From Actinokineospora pegani (GTDB lineage Bacteria; Actinomycetota; Actinomycetes; Mycobacteriales; Pseudonocardiaceae), in NCBI RefSeq assembly GCF_009745975.1, contig NZ_WHOL01000061.1, positions 1 through 64,000 on the forward strand: a stretch of 64,000 bases of DNA, written 5' to 3'. Positions 34,548-44,079 of the stretch are shown here, one piece after another (position 1 is the stretch's first letter; every line of letters begins with the position of its first letter). The notes under the pieces were generated by a model. That model worked only from the letters and a program-made list of their open reading frames with translations. It was not told the DNA's origin and searched no databases. The position numbers and the translations under genes were made by a program.

Positions 34548-34922
34548 TCACCCCTGGTCCCGCTTGCCCCACATGGCACTGTTCGTGCCCTCGGTCTGCT
34601 CGTAGGCCGCGTGCGCGCCCTCGAGCGCCTCGACCGCGGCGCGCAACTGCTCCTGGTAGCCGCGCAGGCAGGTGATCGCCGAGTCCGCGCCGCCGCCGTT
34701 GGTTCGATCGATGAACTCGGTCGCGGCCTCACCGCTGATCGGGTCGCGCGCCCAGTCCGGCACCTCGAGCCCGCTGAGCTGGTTGACCTTGGCCTCCACC
34801 CGGTCGTACGCCTCGCGGAACGCCGCGAGCGCCGCCGGGATCGCGGCAGGCTCGACGCTCAGCGTCCGCGTGCCCGCGAAATCGGGCGCGACGGGGACAG
34901 ACCCCCCACCACCATCGGCCAT
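34548..34922 (-). CDS. PE-like small type VII secretion protein, cassette 2
   Basis: The 124-residue protein has a Gly-rich head, then two helices (IPAALAAFREAYDRVEAKVNQL and SAITCLRGYQEQLRAAVEALEGAHAAYEQTE), the second with the heptad pattern of PE/WXG100 partners. It lies eight bases upstream of the PPE-like gene. ATG at 34922 is chosen with AGGTG just before it; a GTG at 34928 is possible. Confidence 0.7.
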   Translation of the reverse strand: MADGGGGSVPVAPDFAGTRTLSVEPAAIPAALAAFREAYDRVEAKVNQLSGLEVPDWARDPISGEAATEFIDRTNGGGADSAITCLRGYQEQLRAAVEALEGAHAAYEQTEGTNSAMWGKRDQG

Positions 34923-35142
34923 GTACACCTCAGACCCCCTACGTGTGTGCTACCGCGACGACTGTATCTCTGACGACCGACGTTGTGGAGCGGTTCCCGG
35001 ATTCCCGCGGGTTCCGGTGAACCCGGCCACAGCCGTTTCGGCCCGTCACCTGCTGTGCGACGCAAGTACCCGGACCAGTCGCCTGTCACTCGTTCCGGTG
35101 GCGTCGGTTCGGAAACGATCTCCGGTGGCCGAAACTCGGGGA

Positions 35143-35700
35143 GTGGACCACCCGGAGATCACACTGGACATGCGCGCCAGCGCCCGGTCGAACCCCAACA
35201 GCTGGCTCTACGTCATCGACCCCGGCTTCGCGCCCGGCGTCGAGGTCCCGCCCTGGGGTGTCGTCGGCGCCTACCCGGTCGACGCCGACGGCGAGATCGT
35301 CGAGCGCTTCCGCGCGAACGCCGAATACCGGCCCTCGCCGGTCGCGCTGCGGCTGCCGATGACGTCGAACCCGCTGGAACGGCTGATCCAGCTCGTCCAC
35401 ACCCGCCACCGCGACCAGCGCGAACTGGTGCCCGCCGTGCTCGGGACGCCGCTGCTGGTCTACGCCTGCGGCCGCGACGACCAGCGGGTGACGGCGTTCC
35501 CGGACCGGGGCGGCAGGCTGGTGGTCCCGGCGTGCACGTCGGCGGCGCACGTCCCCGCCGAGTGGCCCGGGGTGCGGGAGGTCGCGGGGGCCGAACTGGC
35601 CGCCGGGCTCGGCGGGCTGCCGCTCGTGGTGAACCCGCTCGGACCGCTCACCGCGGTGTTCCCGGCGAAGGACCTGCGCGGCCTCGTCGCCAGTCGGTGA
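35143..35700 (+). CDS. Type VII secretion system-associated protein, SseB-like
   Basis: The 185-residue protein starts VDHPEITLDMRASARSNPNS and has WLYVIDPGFAPG, VPPWGVVGAYPVD and a second half with VYACGRDDQRVTAFPDRGG. This is the pattern of proteins annotated as type VII secretion-associated in Pseudonocardiales. It is divergent from cassette 2. No enzymatic motif is seen; the role is unknown. The GTG start is chosen from the conserved N-terminus. Confidence 0.7.
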   Translation: MDHPEITLDMRASARSNPNSWLYVIDPGFAPGVEVPPWGVVGAYPVDADGEIVERFRANAEYRPSPVALRLPMTSNPLERLIQLVHTRHRDQRELVPAVLGTPLLVYACGRDDQRVTAFPDRGGRLVVPACTSAAHVPAEWPGVREVAGAELAAGLGGLPLVVNPLGPLTAVFPAKDLRGLVASR

Positions 35701-35736
35701 CACCCCGCGCGGACGCCCTCCCCGGCGGTCGGGCGC

Positions 35737-37884
35737 TCAGCCCCGGCGCGGTGCGGGCGCGGTGAGCAACTGCGCGTCGAGCATCCGCTCGATCTCCTCC
35801 GGCGGCCCCGCCTTGGCGAACAGCCAGCCCTGGGCGCTGTCGCAGCCGATGGCGCGCAGCCGCTCGGCCTGGGTGGAGTCCTCGACCCCCTCGGCGATGA
35901 CCTCGTGGCCCAGCGCGTGCGAGAGCGACACCAGCGTGGTGACGATCGTCTCGTCCGCGGGGTCGGACGGGTGGGTGGCGCTGAGGCCCTCCATGAACGA
36001 GCCCGCGAGCTTGATCGCGTGCACGGGCAGGTGCCGCAGGTAGGCCAGGTTGGAGTAGCCGGTGCCGAAGTCGTCGATGGCGATGCGGATGCCCAGGTCG
36101 GCGATCTGGCGCAGGGTGCGCAGCGGGCCGCCGGTGGTGCCCATGATCGCCGACTCGGTGAGCTCGAGCTGGATGCTCGACGGCGGCAGGCCCGCCGCCC
36201 CGATGATCGTCTCCACGTCGGAGACGAGGTCGGGCTCCTGGGTCTGGCGGGCGGCGAGGTTGACGCTGACCATGGGCGCGCCGTCGCCGTAGCGGTCGCG
36301 CCAGCGGCGGGCCTGGCCCGCGGCCTCGCGCAGCACCCAGCGGCCGAGGTTGACGATCAGGCCGGTCTCCTCGGCCAGGCCGATGAACCGGTCCGGGCCG
36401 AGCCTGCCCAGCTCCGGGTGCGCCCAGCGGACCAGCGCCTCGACGCCGGTGAGCTTGCCGTCGCTGAGCCGGACGATGGGCTGGTAGTCGACGTAGAACT
36501 CCTCGCTCTCCACCGCGGCGGGCATGCGCGCCGAGAGGGTGAAGCGGGCGACCTCGCGGGCGTTGCGGTCGGGGTCGTAGGCGATCCAGCGGTTCTTGCC
36601 GTCGGCCTTGGCCCAGTAGAGGGTCACGTCCGCGTCGCGCATGGTCTCGGTCGGGGTGGCGTCGCCGACGGAGCGCTCGACCAGGCCGATCGAGGCCGAG
36701 ACGCCCAGCCGGTGCCCGCCGATGGGGACCGGCTCGGCCAGCGCGCGCAAGATCTTGTCCGAGAGCTCCTCCATGGCCCGGCGGGTGGTGCCCGAGCACA
36801 GGACCACGAACTCGTCGCCGCCCATCCTGGCCACCAGCCGGTCCGGGGTGCTGACCAGCCGGTCGAGCCGCTCGGCGATGGCCACCAGGAGCTGGTCGCC
36901 GATGTGGTGGCCCAGGCTGTCGTTGATGACCTTGAACCCGTCGATGTCGAGGTAGCACAGGCCGACGCGGTGGTCGCCGCCGCGGCCGAAAACCTCGGCG
37001 AGGCGCTCGGTGAACAGCGAGCGGTTGGCCAGGCCGGTGAGCGGGTCGTGGTTGGCCTGGTGGCGCAGCCGCTCTTGCAGCCGGTGGCGCTCGGTGATGT
37101 CCTCGGCCATCGCGACGAGGAACTGCGGCGCGCCGACCTCGTCGCGCACCAGCGACACCGACAGGTCGGTGCGCAGCGCGGAGCCGTCGGCGCGGCGCAG
37201 CAGGCGCTCGGCGCGGTAGTGGTCGCGCAGGCCCGCGCGCATGTCGTCGAGCGGACCGGTCAGCGCGGTGGGCTCGTCGGGGTGGCGCAGCTTGAGTACG
37301 GGGACCCCGCGCAACTGCGAGAGCCGGTAGCCGAGCATGCCCGCGAGGGCGGCGTTGACGTCGATGACCATGCCCGCGGCGTCGCTGATGCAGATGCCGA
37401 CGGCGGTCTGGCTGAACATGGCGCGGAAGCGCGCCTCGCTGGCCAGCAGGGCGGACTCCGCGCCCCGGCGGGCGTCGAGGGCGGCCCGGCGGATGACCTC
37501 CTGGTCGCGGAAGATCTTGTCGCGCAGGGCGTTCGCGAAGCCCGCGGCGAAGGCCCCCTGCACGGCGGTCACCCGGCTGGCGGCGGCCCGGTCGCCCTCC
37601 GCGCCGATGACGCGCAGCAGGTCCTCGCCGATGAGCTGCACCGAGGCGGCCAACGTGCGGGCCGCGGTGAGCCGCAGCTCGACCAGGGCCACGCCCACGC
37701 GCTCGACCGGCTCCGGGTCGAAGCGCTCGGCGCGCAGCGCCGCGACCAGCACCCCCGTGTGCTCGCGCACCCGGTCGACCAGCGCGTCGCGGTCCATGCC
37801 CGCGTACCCGGTCTCGGCCAGGGCCGCAGCCCAGACGCGGGCGAACGCGTCAACCCCGGCTCGCTGTGCCGTGCTGTCCACCAC
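35737..37884 (-). CDS. PAS-GGDEF-EAL cyclic di-GMP turnover protein
   Basis: The 715-residue protein has an N-terminal helical sensor region (about 1-140), a PAS domain (about 148-275), a GGDEF domain with intact GGDEF (about residue 355) and an EAL domain (about 460-710). EALVRW, SVNLAARQ, LELTES, IDDFGTG, AEGVED and QGWLF are intact, so both synthesis and hydrolysis of c-di-GMP look possible. The usual KIDRSF segment reads KLAGSF. The start is one of three GTG codons at 37881-37887 after GGGGAGGG. No membrane segment is seen. Confidence 0.93.
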   Translation of the reverse strand: MVDSTAQRAGVDAFARVWAAALAETGYAGMDRDALVDRVREHTGVLVAALRAERFDPEPVERVGVALVELRLTAARTLAASVQLIGEDLLRVIGAEGDRAAASRVTAVQGAFAAGFANALRDKIFRDQEVIRRAALDARRGAESALLASEARFRAMFSQTAVGICISDAAGMVIDVNAALAGMLGYRLSQLRGVPVLKLRHPDEPTALTGPLDDMRAGLRDHYRAERLLRRADGSALRTDLSVSLVRDEVGAPQFLVAMAEDITERHRLQERLRHQANHDPLTGLANRSLFTERLAEVFGRGGDHRVGLCYLDIDGFKVINDSLGHHIGDQLLVAIAERLDRLVSTPDRLVARMGGDEFVVLCSGTTRRAMEELSDKILRALAEPVPIGGHRLGVSASIGLVERSVGDATPTETMRDADVTLYWAKADGKNRWIAYDPDRNAREVARFTLSARMPAAVESEEFYVDYQPIVRLSDGKLTGVEALVRWAHPELGRLGPDRFIGLAEETGLIVNLGRWVLREAAGQARRWRDRYGDGAPMVSVNLAARQTQEPDLVSDVETIIGAAGLPPSSIQLELTESAIMGTTGGPLRTLRQIADLGIRIAIDDFGTGYSNLAYLRHLPVHAIKLAGSFMEGLSATHPSDPADETIVTTLVSLSHALGHEVIAEGVEDSTQAERLRAIGCDSAQGWLFAKAGPPEEIERMLDAQLLTAPAPRRG

Positions 37885-38198
37885 CACAACCCTCCCCGCG
37901 GTTTCGACGGACAGTTTCGCCTCTTCAGCGGCAGGTAGCCAGCCCAGGTGCGGACATCGCGGGTCGTTTTGCACATGCTCACTCAGCGCTTACCCACAAC
38001 TACGCAAAGCAGTCGACCGTCAGTGATCTCGCGAAGAGTTCACCACCCCTTCGAGTGACATATACCCAGCTCCCACCATCTTTCGTGAGTCATTCACACA
38101 GAAGCGTGACAAATGGATGGTAAAGCCATAACAATCGAGGCCTGGGCTGCTCCCTGTCTCGGCAGCCCGTCTCGAGGGCACTTGGAAAGAGGGCGTCA
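37885..38198. other. Intergenic region before GH25 lysozyme gene
   Basis: This AT-richer stretch holds promoter material for both neighbours but no supported gene. GGGCTGC (38144-38150) and GCAGCCC (38162-38168) form a 7-bp hairpin 30 bases before the lysozyme ATG; GAGGG near 38190 is the probable ribosome-binding site. A c-di-AMP riboswitch, common before wall-hydrolase genes, was looked for and not recognised. Confidence 0.4.
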
Positions 38199-39050
38199 AT
38201 GTCAACGAACGTCACCACCCCAGGAACCAGACGCACCAGACGCACCATCGGCGCGGCCGTCGCCGCCACCGCCGCGGCCATCGGCCTCACCGCTTTCGTC
38301 CCCGCGGCGGTGGCGGGCCAGGACGAGGCCGACGCCACGATGAACCACACCATGGGCTCGCAGATCCGCGAGCACGAGGACGTCGACCCCGCCGGGGCCA
38401 CCTCGCGCAGCGCCGAGCAGATCGGCGTCGCCGCCACGGTCGCGGGCATCGACGTCGCCAGCTACCAGGGCAACGTGGACTGGGCCGGGCACTGGGCCGC
38501 GGGCAAGCGGTTCGCCTTCGTCAAGGCGACCGAGGGCACCGGGTACAAGAACCCGTACTTCACCCAGCAGTACAACGGCTCCTACGGCGTCGGCATGATC
38601 CGCGGCACCTACCACTTCGCGCTGCCGGACCGCTCCTCCGGCGCGACGCAGGCCAACTACTTCGTCAACAACGGCGGCGGCTGGTCCGGCGACGGCAAGA
38701 CCCTCCCGGGCGTGGCCGACCTGGAGTACAACCCGTACGGCGCGACCTGCTACGGCCTGTCCCAGGCATCGATGGCCGCGTGGATCAGGGACTTCTCCAA
38801 CACCTACCGGTCCCGCACCGGCCGCGACCCGATCTTCTACACCTCCACGAGCTGGTGGTCGCAGTGCGTCGGCACCGCCCAGCAGTTCGCGAACACGAAC
38901 CCGCTGTGGGTGGCCAGGTACAGCTCCAGCGTCGGCGCGCTGCCCTACAACTGGGGCGTGTGGACCTTCTGGCAGCACACCTCCACCCCGCTCGACCAGA
39001 ACTACTTCAACGGCGCGATCGATCGCCTGCGGGTGCTGGCCACCGGCTAG
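38199..39050 (+). CDS. Secreted GH25 lysozyme
   Basis: The 283-residue protein has a signal peptide (about 1-39, cleavage after AVA) with twin Arg pairs, then a linker and a glycoside hydrolase family 25 domain: GID85VASYQGNVDW, FVKATEGTGYKNPYF, YHFALP and the catalytic pair D174-L-E176. GH25 enzymes cut the MurNAc-GlcNAc bond of peptidoglycan. It has no extra wall-binding domain. A strong terminator follows. Confidence 0.93.
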   Translation: MSTNVTTPGTRRTRRTIGAAVAATAAAIGLTAFVPAAVAGQDEADATMNHTMGSQIREHEDVDPAGATSRSAEQIGVAATVAGIDVASYQGNVDWAGHWAAGKRFAFVKATEGTGYKNPYFTQQYNGSYGVGMIRGTYHFALPDRSSGATQANYFVNNGGGWSGDGKTLPGVADLEYNPYGATCYGLSQASMAAWIRDFSNTYRSRTGRDPIFYTSTSWWSQCVGTAQQFANTNPLWVARYSSSVGALPYNWGVWTFWQHTSTPLDQNYFNGAIDRLRVLATG

Positions 39051-39068
39051 CAACATGATCCCAGCCCC

Positions 39069-39113
39069 ACCGGACCCGGGACCGCCCCACGGCGGTCCCG
39101 GGTCCGGTAGCTT
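39069..39113 (+). terminator. GH25 terminator abutting the next gene's -10 element
   Basis: Perfect 18-bp arms (39069-39086 and 39091-39108) enclose a 4-nt loop. The final T of the hairpin is also the first base of TAGCTT (39108-39113), which lies eight bases before the GTG of the next gene. Terminator and leaderless promoter are thus fused. Confidence 0.75.
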
Positions 39114-39121
39114 CCCGCCGC

Positions 39122-40054
39122 GTGTGGCTGGCACTGGTGATCGGCGGCGGCGTCCTGCTCCTCGCGGCGGGGGTGCTCGCGCTGGTCGGGCTGCGCCGGT
39201 CGGACCGGGGGTCGCGGCTGTGGCTGGGTGCGACGTTCCTGGTGGCGACCGGGCTGCTGGCGCTGGTCACCGGGTGGCTGCTGGGCGAGCCGGGGGCGAG
39301 CAAGGGCGAGGCGCTCAAGACCGGCGGCCTGGCGGCGGGCGCGGTCGTCGCCCTCTACGCGCTGTGGATCAACGACCGGAAGCGGCGCACCGACGAGCAG
39401 CGCCAGCGGCTGGACTCCGAGCGCGCCGAGCACGACCGCGAACGGGTGGCCGACGAGCGCTTCGCCCGCGCGGTGGACCTGCTGGGCAGCGAGGCCGGGC
39501 AGGTGCGGGTCGGGGCGCTGCACGTGCTCGCCGGGGTCGCGCGCAGCAGGCCCGAGTACACCCAGACCGTGCTCGACCTGTTCTGCGCCTACCTGCGCTG
39601 GCCGTTCGAGCGGCCGGCGGACCCGGCCGAGCTGGACCGCGGCGAGCAGCAGGTCCGGCTGACCGCGCAGCGCCTCATCGCCGACCTGCTGCCCAGGACG
39701 GCGGACGAGACGCCGCAGACCCCGCGCTACGACCTCAACCTCACCGGCGCCGACCTGGAGTACTTCGACATCTCCGAGCGCGTTGTCGGCGAGCTGACCA
39801 TGCGCTACTGCCTGCTGCACGACTCCAACTCGCTGTGGGGCTGCCACGTCCACGGCGACGCCTGGTTCACCGCCGCGAAGAGCCTCGGCATCCTGCACGC
39901 CGACGACGTGGTCTTCGAGCGCAAGGCCTGGTTCAGCGGGTTCACCGCGACCGGACGCGTGCGGATGGCCAGGGTGCGCTACCTCGGGCCGACCAAGTTC
40001 GACGGCAGCCAGTTCCCCGGCGTCACCGACCCCGGTGCGGACTCGTCCGGTTGA
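39122..40054 (+). CDS. Membrane protein with pentapeptide-repeat-like C-terminal region
   Basis: The 310-residue protein has three hydrophobic segments (about 2-23, 34-53, 65-82), a charged coiled coil (about 85-115), then ERFARAVDLLGSEAGQVRVG and ALHVLAGVARSRPEYTQTVL, a segment known from actinobacterial membrane proteins with pentapeptide repeats. The C-terminal part (LNLTGADLEYFDISERVVGE) reads like a degenerate pentapeptide-type solenoid. Function is unknown. The GTG start follows a leaderless promoter. Confidence 0.65.
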   Translation: MWLALVIGGGVLLLAAGVLALVGLRRSDRGSRLWLGATFLVATGLLALVTGWLLGEPGASKGEALKTGGLAAGAVVALYALWINDRKRRTDEQRQRLDSERAEHDRERVADERFARAVDLLGSEAGQVRVGALHVLAGVARSRPEYTQTVLDLFCAYLRWPFERPADPAELDRGEQQVRLTAQRLIADLLPRTADETPQTPRYDLNLTGADLEYFDISERVVGELTMRYCLLHDSNSLWGCHVHGDAWFTAAKSLGILHADDVVFERKAWFSGFTATGRVRMARVRYLGPTKFDGSQFPGVTDPGADSSG

Positions 40055-40086
40055 CGGGGACCGGATGCCCGGGACGAGAACACGGC

Positions 40087-40857
40087 CTAGCTGATCACGA
40101 CGGCGTCGCCCGGGCGGGCGCCGGTGCGGGCCGCGGCTGAGCCGCGGTTGACCGCCACCGCCGCGTGGCCAGCGGAATCGGCCAGGACGACCACGTCGGC
40201 GTCGGCGAAGGTGCGGCCGACGACCGCGGGCAGCCGGGCCGGGCCGGTGGCCACCTCGACCTCGGCGCCGCGCGGGAAGGCGGTGGCCAGGTCGGCGGCG
40301 GTGGCGGCGAGTTGGAGGTTGCCGAAGCCGTCGACCGCGAGGACCTCCGACGTCAGGCTGCCCGGCGCGGCCGTCGAGGTGATCTCGGGCAGGCGGACCA
40401 GGTCAGGGACGGGGTCGCCGAAATCGGCCGGGTCCACGCCGAGGGCGAGGTGGGCGGCGGCGGGGGCGAAGACGTCGCGGCCGTGGAAGGTGGCGTGCTC
40501 GGGTTCGTCGACGACGATCTCGTGCGCGGTGGTCATCCCGCCCAGGGCCTCGGCGGCCGGGACGAGCAGGCCGTTGTCCGGACCGACGAGGACGCTGGCG
40601 CCCGCCCGGATCGCGACCGCGCGGCGGGTGGTGCCCACGCCCGGGTCGACGACGGCCAGGTGCACCGCGTCCGGCAGGTGCGCGACGGCCTGGGCCAGCA
40701 GCGCCGCGCCCTGGCGGACGGCCTGCGGCGGCACGCCGTGGCTCAGGTGCAGCACGCGGACGGCGGGCGCGATGCGGGCGATCACGCCCTCGCAGACGCC
40801 GGGGAAGCCGTCGGCGAGGCCGTAGTCGGTGGTGAAGGTGATCCGGTCGTACCCCAT
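40087..40857 (-). CDS. SAM hydroxide adenosyltransferase (DUF62)
   Basis: The 256-residue protein has [21 protein letters not shown] near the start, DPGVGT, GPDNGLL and [12 protein letters not shown], the conserved blocks of the SAM hydrolase/halogenase family. Members split S-adenosylmethionine to adenosine and methionine using water. The fluorinase-specific insertion is not visible, so the hydrolase role is preferred. It is divergent from purC; start codons are 41 bases apart. Confidence 0.87.
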   Translation of the reverse strand: MGYDRITFTTDYGLADGFPGVCEGVIARIAPAVRVLHLSHGVPPQAVRQGAALLAQAVAHLPDAVHLAVVDPGVGTTRRAVAIRAGASVLVGPDNGLLVPAAEALGGMTTAHEIVVDEPEHATFHGRDVFAPAAAHLALGVDPADFGDPVPDLVRLPEITSTAAPGSLTSEVLAVDGFGNLQLAATAADLATAFPRGAEVEVATGPARLPAVVGRTFADADVVVLADSAGHAAVAVNRGSAAARTGARPGDAVVIS

Positions 40858-40883
40858 GGCACCGGAGTGTCCCAGCAGGTCAG

Positions 40884-40889
40884 TAAGCT
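40884..40889 (+). promoter_or_regulatory. -10 element of leaderless purC
   Basis: TAAGCT lies eight bases before the purC GTG with no ribosome-binding site. purB has the near-identical TAGGCT with the same 8-base gap, suggesting that both purine genes use the same leaderless design. Confidence 0.5.
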
Positions 40890-40897
40890 GCCCCGCC

Positions 40898-41779
40898 GTG
40901 GCCACGCTCGAGGACTACCCCAAGATCGCCGCTGGCAAGGTGCGGGAGCTGCACGCGATCGACGACGAGCACCTGCTGCTCGTCGCCTCCGACCGGATCT
41001 CCGCCTACGACTTCGTCCTCGACTCGCCGATCCCGGACAAGGGCCGGGTGCTGACGGCGATGAGCGTGTTCTGGTTCGACCTGCTCGCCGACCTCGTCCC
41101 CAACCACCTGGTGGCCTGGGACGACGAGCGCATCCCCGCCGAGGTGCGCGGCCGGGCGCTGGTCGTGCGCAGGCTGGAGATGTTGCAGGTCGAGGCCGTC
41201 GCGCGCGGGTTCCTCGCCGGGTCGGGGACGCGGGACTACACCGCCACCGGGTCGGTCTGCGGGATCGAGCTGCCCCCCGGCCTGGTCGAGGCGTCGCGGC
41301 TGCCGGAGCCGATCTTCACCCCGGCCACCAAGGCCGCCATCGGCGAGCACGACGAGAACGTCAGCTACGAGGCCGTGGTGGCCGAGATCGGCCCCGAGCG
41401 CGCCGCCGAGGTCCGCGAGCTGACCCTGGCGCTCTACCGGCGGGCCGCCGAGCACGCCGAGACGCGCGGGATCATCCTGGCCGACACCAAGTTCGAGTTC
41501 GGCGTCCTCGACGGCCAGGTCGTCCTGGGCGACGAGGTGCTGACCCCGGACTCCTCCCGCTACTGGCCGCTCGAGGGCTACGCCCCCGGCGCGGCGCAGC
41601 CCGCCTTCGACAAGCAGTTCGTCCGCGACTGGCTCACCTCGCCGGAGTCGGGCTGGGACCGCGCCTCCGACACCGCGCCCCCCGCCCTCCCCGACGAGGT
41701 GGTCGCCGCCACCCGTGACCGCTACGTCCAGGCGTACGAACTGGTCACCGGCCGGAGTTTCGCAGACTGGATCGCCTAG
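40898..41779 (+). CDS. purC: SAICAR synthase PurC
   Basis: The 293-residue protein starts [20 protein letters not shown] and has the ATP-grasp-like blocks [34 protein letters not shown] and [13 protein letters not shown]. It joins aspartate to CAIR in purine synthesis. The GTG at 40898 is chosen because it gives the family start and follows a -10 element. Confidence 0.96.
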   Translation: MATLEDYPKIAAGKVRELHAIDDEHLLLVASDRISAYDFVLDSPIPDKGRVLTAMSVFWFDLLADLVPNHLVAWDDERIPAEVRGRALVVRRLEMLQVEAVARGFLAGSGTRDYTATGSVCGIELPPGLVEASRLPEPIFTPATKAAIGEHDENVSYEAVVAEIGPERAAEVRELTLALYRRAAEHAETRGIILADTKFEFGVLDGQVVLGDEVLTPDSSRYWPLEGYAPGAAQPAFDKQFVRDWLTSPESGWDRASDTAPPALPDEVVAATRDRYVQAYELVTGRSFADWIA

Positions 41780-41829
41780 AACACGTCAGCGACACCTCGG
41801 GTACACCCGCGTCCGGTGTCCTGGGGACC

Positions 41830-42546
41830 GTGACAGCACGACTGATCGTCTCACTGTCCGGAACCTCCGACCGCACCCTGACCGCCAGCGCCGAGTTCGC
41901 CGACGAGCTCGGCGCCCGCGGGGTGCCCCTGACCGTCCTGGTCGCCCCCGGCCTCACCGGCCCGGAGACCAACGCCTGGGTCCGCACCGCGGGCAGCGTC
42001 CTGGTCCACGGCTGGAACCACGCGGCCAACCCGGCGGTCCGCCGCAGACGGGCGGAGTTCGCCGCCCTCCCCGCCCACGAGTCCGCCCTCCGCCTGACCG
42101 CCGCGATGGCCGCTGTCGAACGGGCCGGCCTGGCGGTCGACGGCTTCACCGGGCCGCGCTGGCAGGTGTCCGAGGGCGCGCGCAGCGCGGTGCGGGCCCG
42201 GGGTCTGCGCCTGTGCGCCGACCAGGTGGACGTGCACGACCTGGTGACGGGCATCCGGCACCGGGGCCGGGTGCAGAGCCTGCGCGGGGGAGAGCGGGCC
42301 GAGATGGTGCGCTGCTTCGCCCTGGTCCTGGCCGCCGCCCGGACGGCCCGCCGAGGCGGCCTGCTGCGCCTGGCGGTCGACGTGGCCGACCTCCAGCGCC
42401 CCGGCCACCGCCAGGCGGTCCTGGACGCGGTGGACACGGCGTTGGACCACGACGCTGTGCCCAGCACCTACCTGGGCCTGCTGGGCACGATCCTGGTGCC
42501 GGAGCAGCGGACCCCGCTGACCCTCCCGGACCGGATCCGCGGCTAG
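41830..42546 (+). CDS. DUF2334-type polysaccharide deacetylase-like protein
   Basis: The 238-residue protein starts TARLIVSLSGTSDRTLTASA, has VHGWNHAANPAVRRRRAEF and GFTGPRWQVSEG, typical of the DUF2334 branch of carbohydrate esterase 4-like folds. The catalytic metal ligands of true NodB deacetylases are not all evident, so the activity is uncertain. The start is GTG. The stop shares the tetranucleotide CTAG with the convergent protease gene. Confidence 0.7.
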   Translation: MTARLIVSLSGTSDRTLTASAEFADELGARGVPLTVLVAPGLTGPETNAWVRTAGSVLVHGWNHAANPAVRRRRAEFAALPAHESALRLTAAMAAVERAGLAVDGFTGPRWQVSEGARSAVRARGLRLCADQVDVHDLVTGIRHRGRVQSLRGGERAEMVRCFALVLAAARTARRGGLLRLAVDVADLQRPGHRQAVLDAVDTALDHDAVPSTYLGLLGTILVPEQRTPLTLPDRIRG

Positions 42547-43964
42547 CGGATTCCCCACAGCCCGCGGACGGCTTCCGCCGCGTCCACCCGGCCCTCGCCG
42601 TAGAAGTTGTTCTTGGCGGTGGTGCCCGCGCAGCGGGCGTCGGCGCAGGGGAGGTCGTCGGCGTCGGCGGCGAGGCGGGCGCGGAGTTGGGCCGGGGTGG
42701 CGCCGGGGATGGCGCTGGCCAGGAGGGCGGCGGTGCCCGCGACGTGCGGGGAGGCCATGGAGGTGCCGGACTTCACGCCGTAGCCGCCGCCGGGGACGGT
42801 GGAGTAGACGGCCTCGCCGGGGGCGGCGACGGTGATCTTGTCGGTGCCGAAGTTGGAGAACCCGGACTTGGTGTTCTCCGCGCCGATCGAGGAGACCGCG
42901 ACGATGCCGGGCATCTCGGCGGGCGCGGTCCGGCAGTCGTTGGTGATCGGCCTGGTCGTCGGGGTCGAGTCGTTGGGGCTGGAGCCGTCGGTGGTCTTGG
43001 CCGCCAGGTCGTAGTTCGCGTTGCCCGCGGCGACCACGTGCAGCACGCCCCTGCCCTCGGCGTAGGCGGTGGCCCGCTCGATGCCCTCCAGGATGGCGGC
43101 CTGGTCGGGGTCGCTCGGGCAGTGGAACTGCCACGGGTCGGTGAAGTAGCTGTTGTTGGTCACCTCGAAGCGCTGGTCGCCCGCGAAGACGAAGGCGCAG
43201 ATGGTGTTCTCCGCGAAGAACAACTGCGTGCCCGGCTCGGCGACGCGCACCGACGCGATCTTCACCGTGGGCGCGACGCCGATGGCGCCCACGCCGTTCT
43301 TGGCCGCGGCGATGGTGCCAGCGACGTGCGTGCCGTGCGTGCCGACCTCGCGCCAGGAGCCGGGCCGGGTGTCGAGCCTGCCGTAGGCGCAGGAGGCCGA
43401 CTGGGTGGCGTCGAAGTTCGGCTCGAGGTCGTGGTGCTGGTCGTCGACGCCGGTGTCGAGCACGCCGACGGTGACCGAGCGGGAGCCGGTGTCGACCGCC
43501 CAGGCCTTGTCCGCGCCGATCTGGGTCATGTCGGCGCGCGTGGTCTCGGCCTCGCTCGGGGTGGTCTGGGCGGGCGCGGGCGGGATCGCCGGGTCGGCGG
43601 CGGCGGCCGGGACGTCGCTCGTCCTGGTCGCGCCGACCTGCTGGACCCCCTTGGCGGCGCGCAGCCGCTCGGCGAAGTCGGTGGCCGTGGAGTGCGCGAC
43701 GACGACACCGATCTTGTCGTAGGAGGCGAACACTTCGCCCCTGTTCGCCACGACCGCCTTCTTCGCCCGCGCCGTGGCGTGCGGCGAGGTGATGACCAGG
43801 TACGACCGCAGCCCGCCAACAGGCGCGGCGACTGGCGCGGCGGTGCTGGGTGGCTCTTGCTCGACGGACGCGGGCGCCGGGACGGCCGTGGCGGTGAGCA
43901 GGCAGACGCCGAACGCGGTGGCGGTGGCCGCGCGGCGGAGCCTGGCGGGTCGGCGCAGGAACAC
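42543..43964 (-). CDS. Secreted S8 family serine protease (subtilase)
   Basis: The 473-residue protein has a signal peptide (about 1-32), an I9-like propeptide region (about 53-115; SYLVITSPHATARAKKAVV) and a subtilase domain with the triad D170 (GVLDTGVDD), H210 (GTHGTHVAGT) and S402 (SGTSMASPHVAG), plus oxyanion Asn in AAGNANYD. Several Cys residues may form disulfides. It is an extracellular protease. The start is GTG. Confidence 0.95.
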   Translation of the reverse strand: MFLRRPARLRRAATATAFGVCLLTATAVPAPASVEQEPPSTAAPVAAPVGGLRSYLVITSPHATARAKKAVVANRGEVFASYDKIGVVVAHSTATDFAERLRAAKGVQQVGATRTSDVPAAAADPAIPPAPAQTTPSEAETTRADMTQIGADKAWAVDTGSRSVTVGVLDTGVDDQHHDLEPNFDATQSASCAYGRLDTRPGSWREVGTHGTHVAGTIAAAKNGVGAIGVAPTVKIASVRVAEPGTQLFFAENTICAFVFAGDQRFEVTNNSYFTDPWQFHCPSDPDQAAILEGIERATAYAEGRGVLHVVAAGNANYDLAAKTTDGSSPNDSTPTTRPITNDCRTAPAEMPGIVAVSSIGAENTKSGFSNFGTDKITVAAPGEAVYSTVPGGGYGVKSGTSMASPHVAGTAALLASAIPGATPAQLRARLAADADDLPCADARCAGTTAKNNFYGEGRVDAAEAVRGLWGIR

Positions 43965-44079
43965 GGGTGTCCTCCGAGTGGGTCAACGGCGCCCGGGCAG
44001 GGTGGGCACCGTCGTCCATCAGACCCCACCGCGGCCGGTTCGGGACATCGGCGCGCCGATGATGTAACCGGACGGCGGA

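Noticed and set aside
37975-38198. c-di-AMP (ydaO-type) riboswitch before the GH25 lysozyme gene
   Set aside because: The conserved core blocks of that riboswitch were not found; only a simple 7-bp hairpin is visible.
39001-40100. Prophage or conjugative element genes
   Set aside because: No integrase, terminase, capsid, relaxase or tRNA attachment site is visible here or elsewhere in the window.
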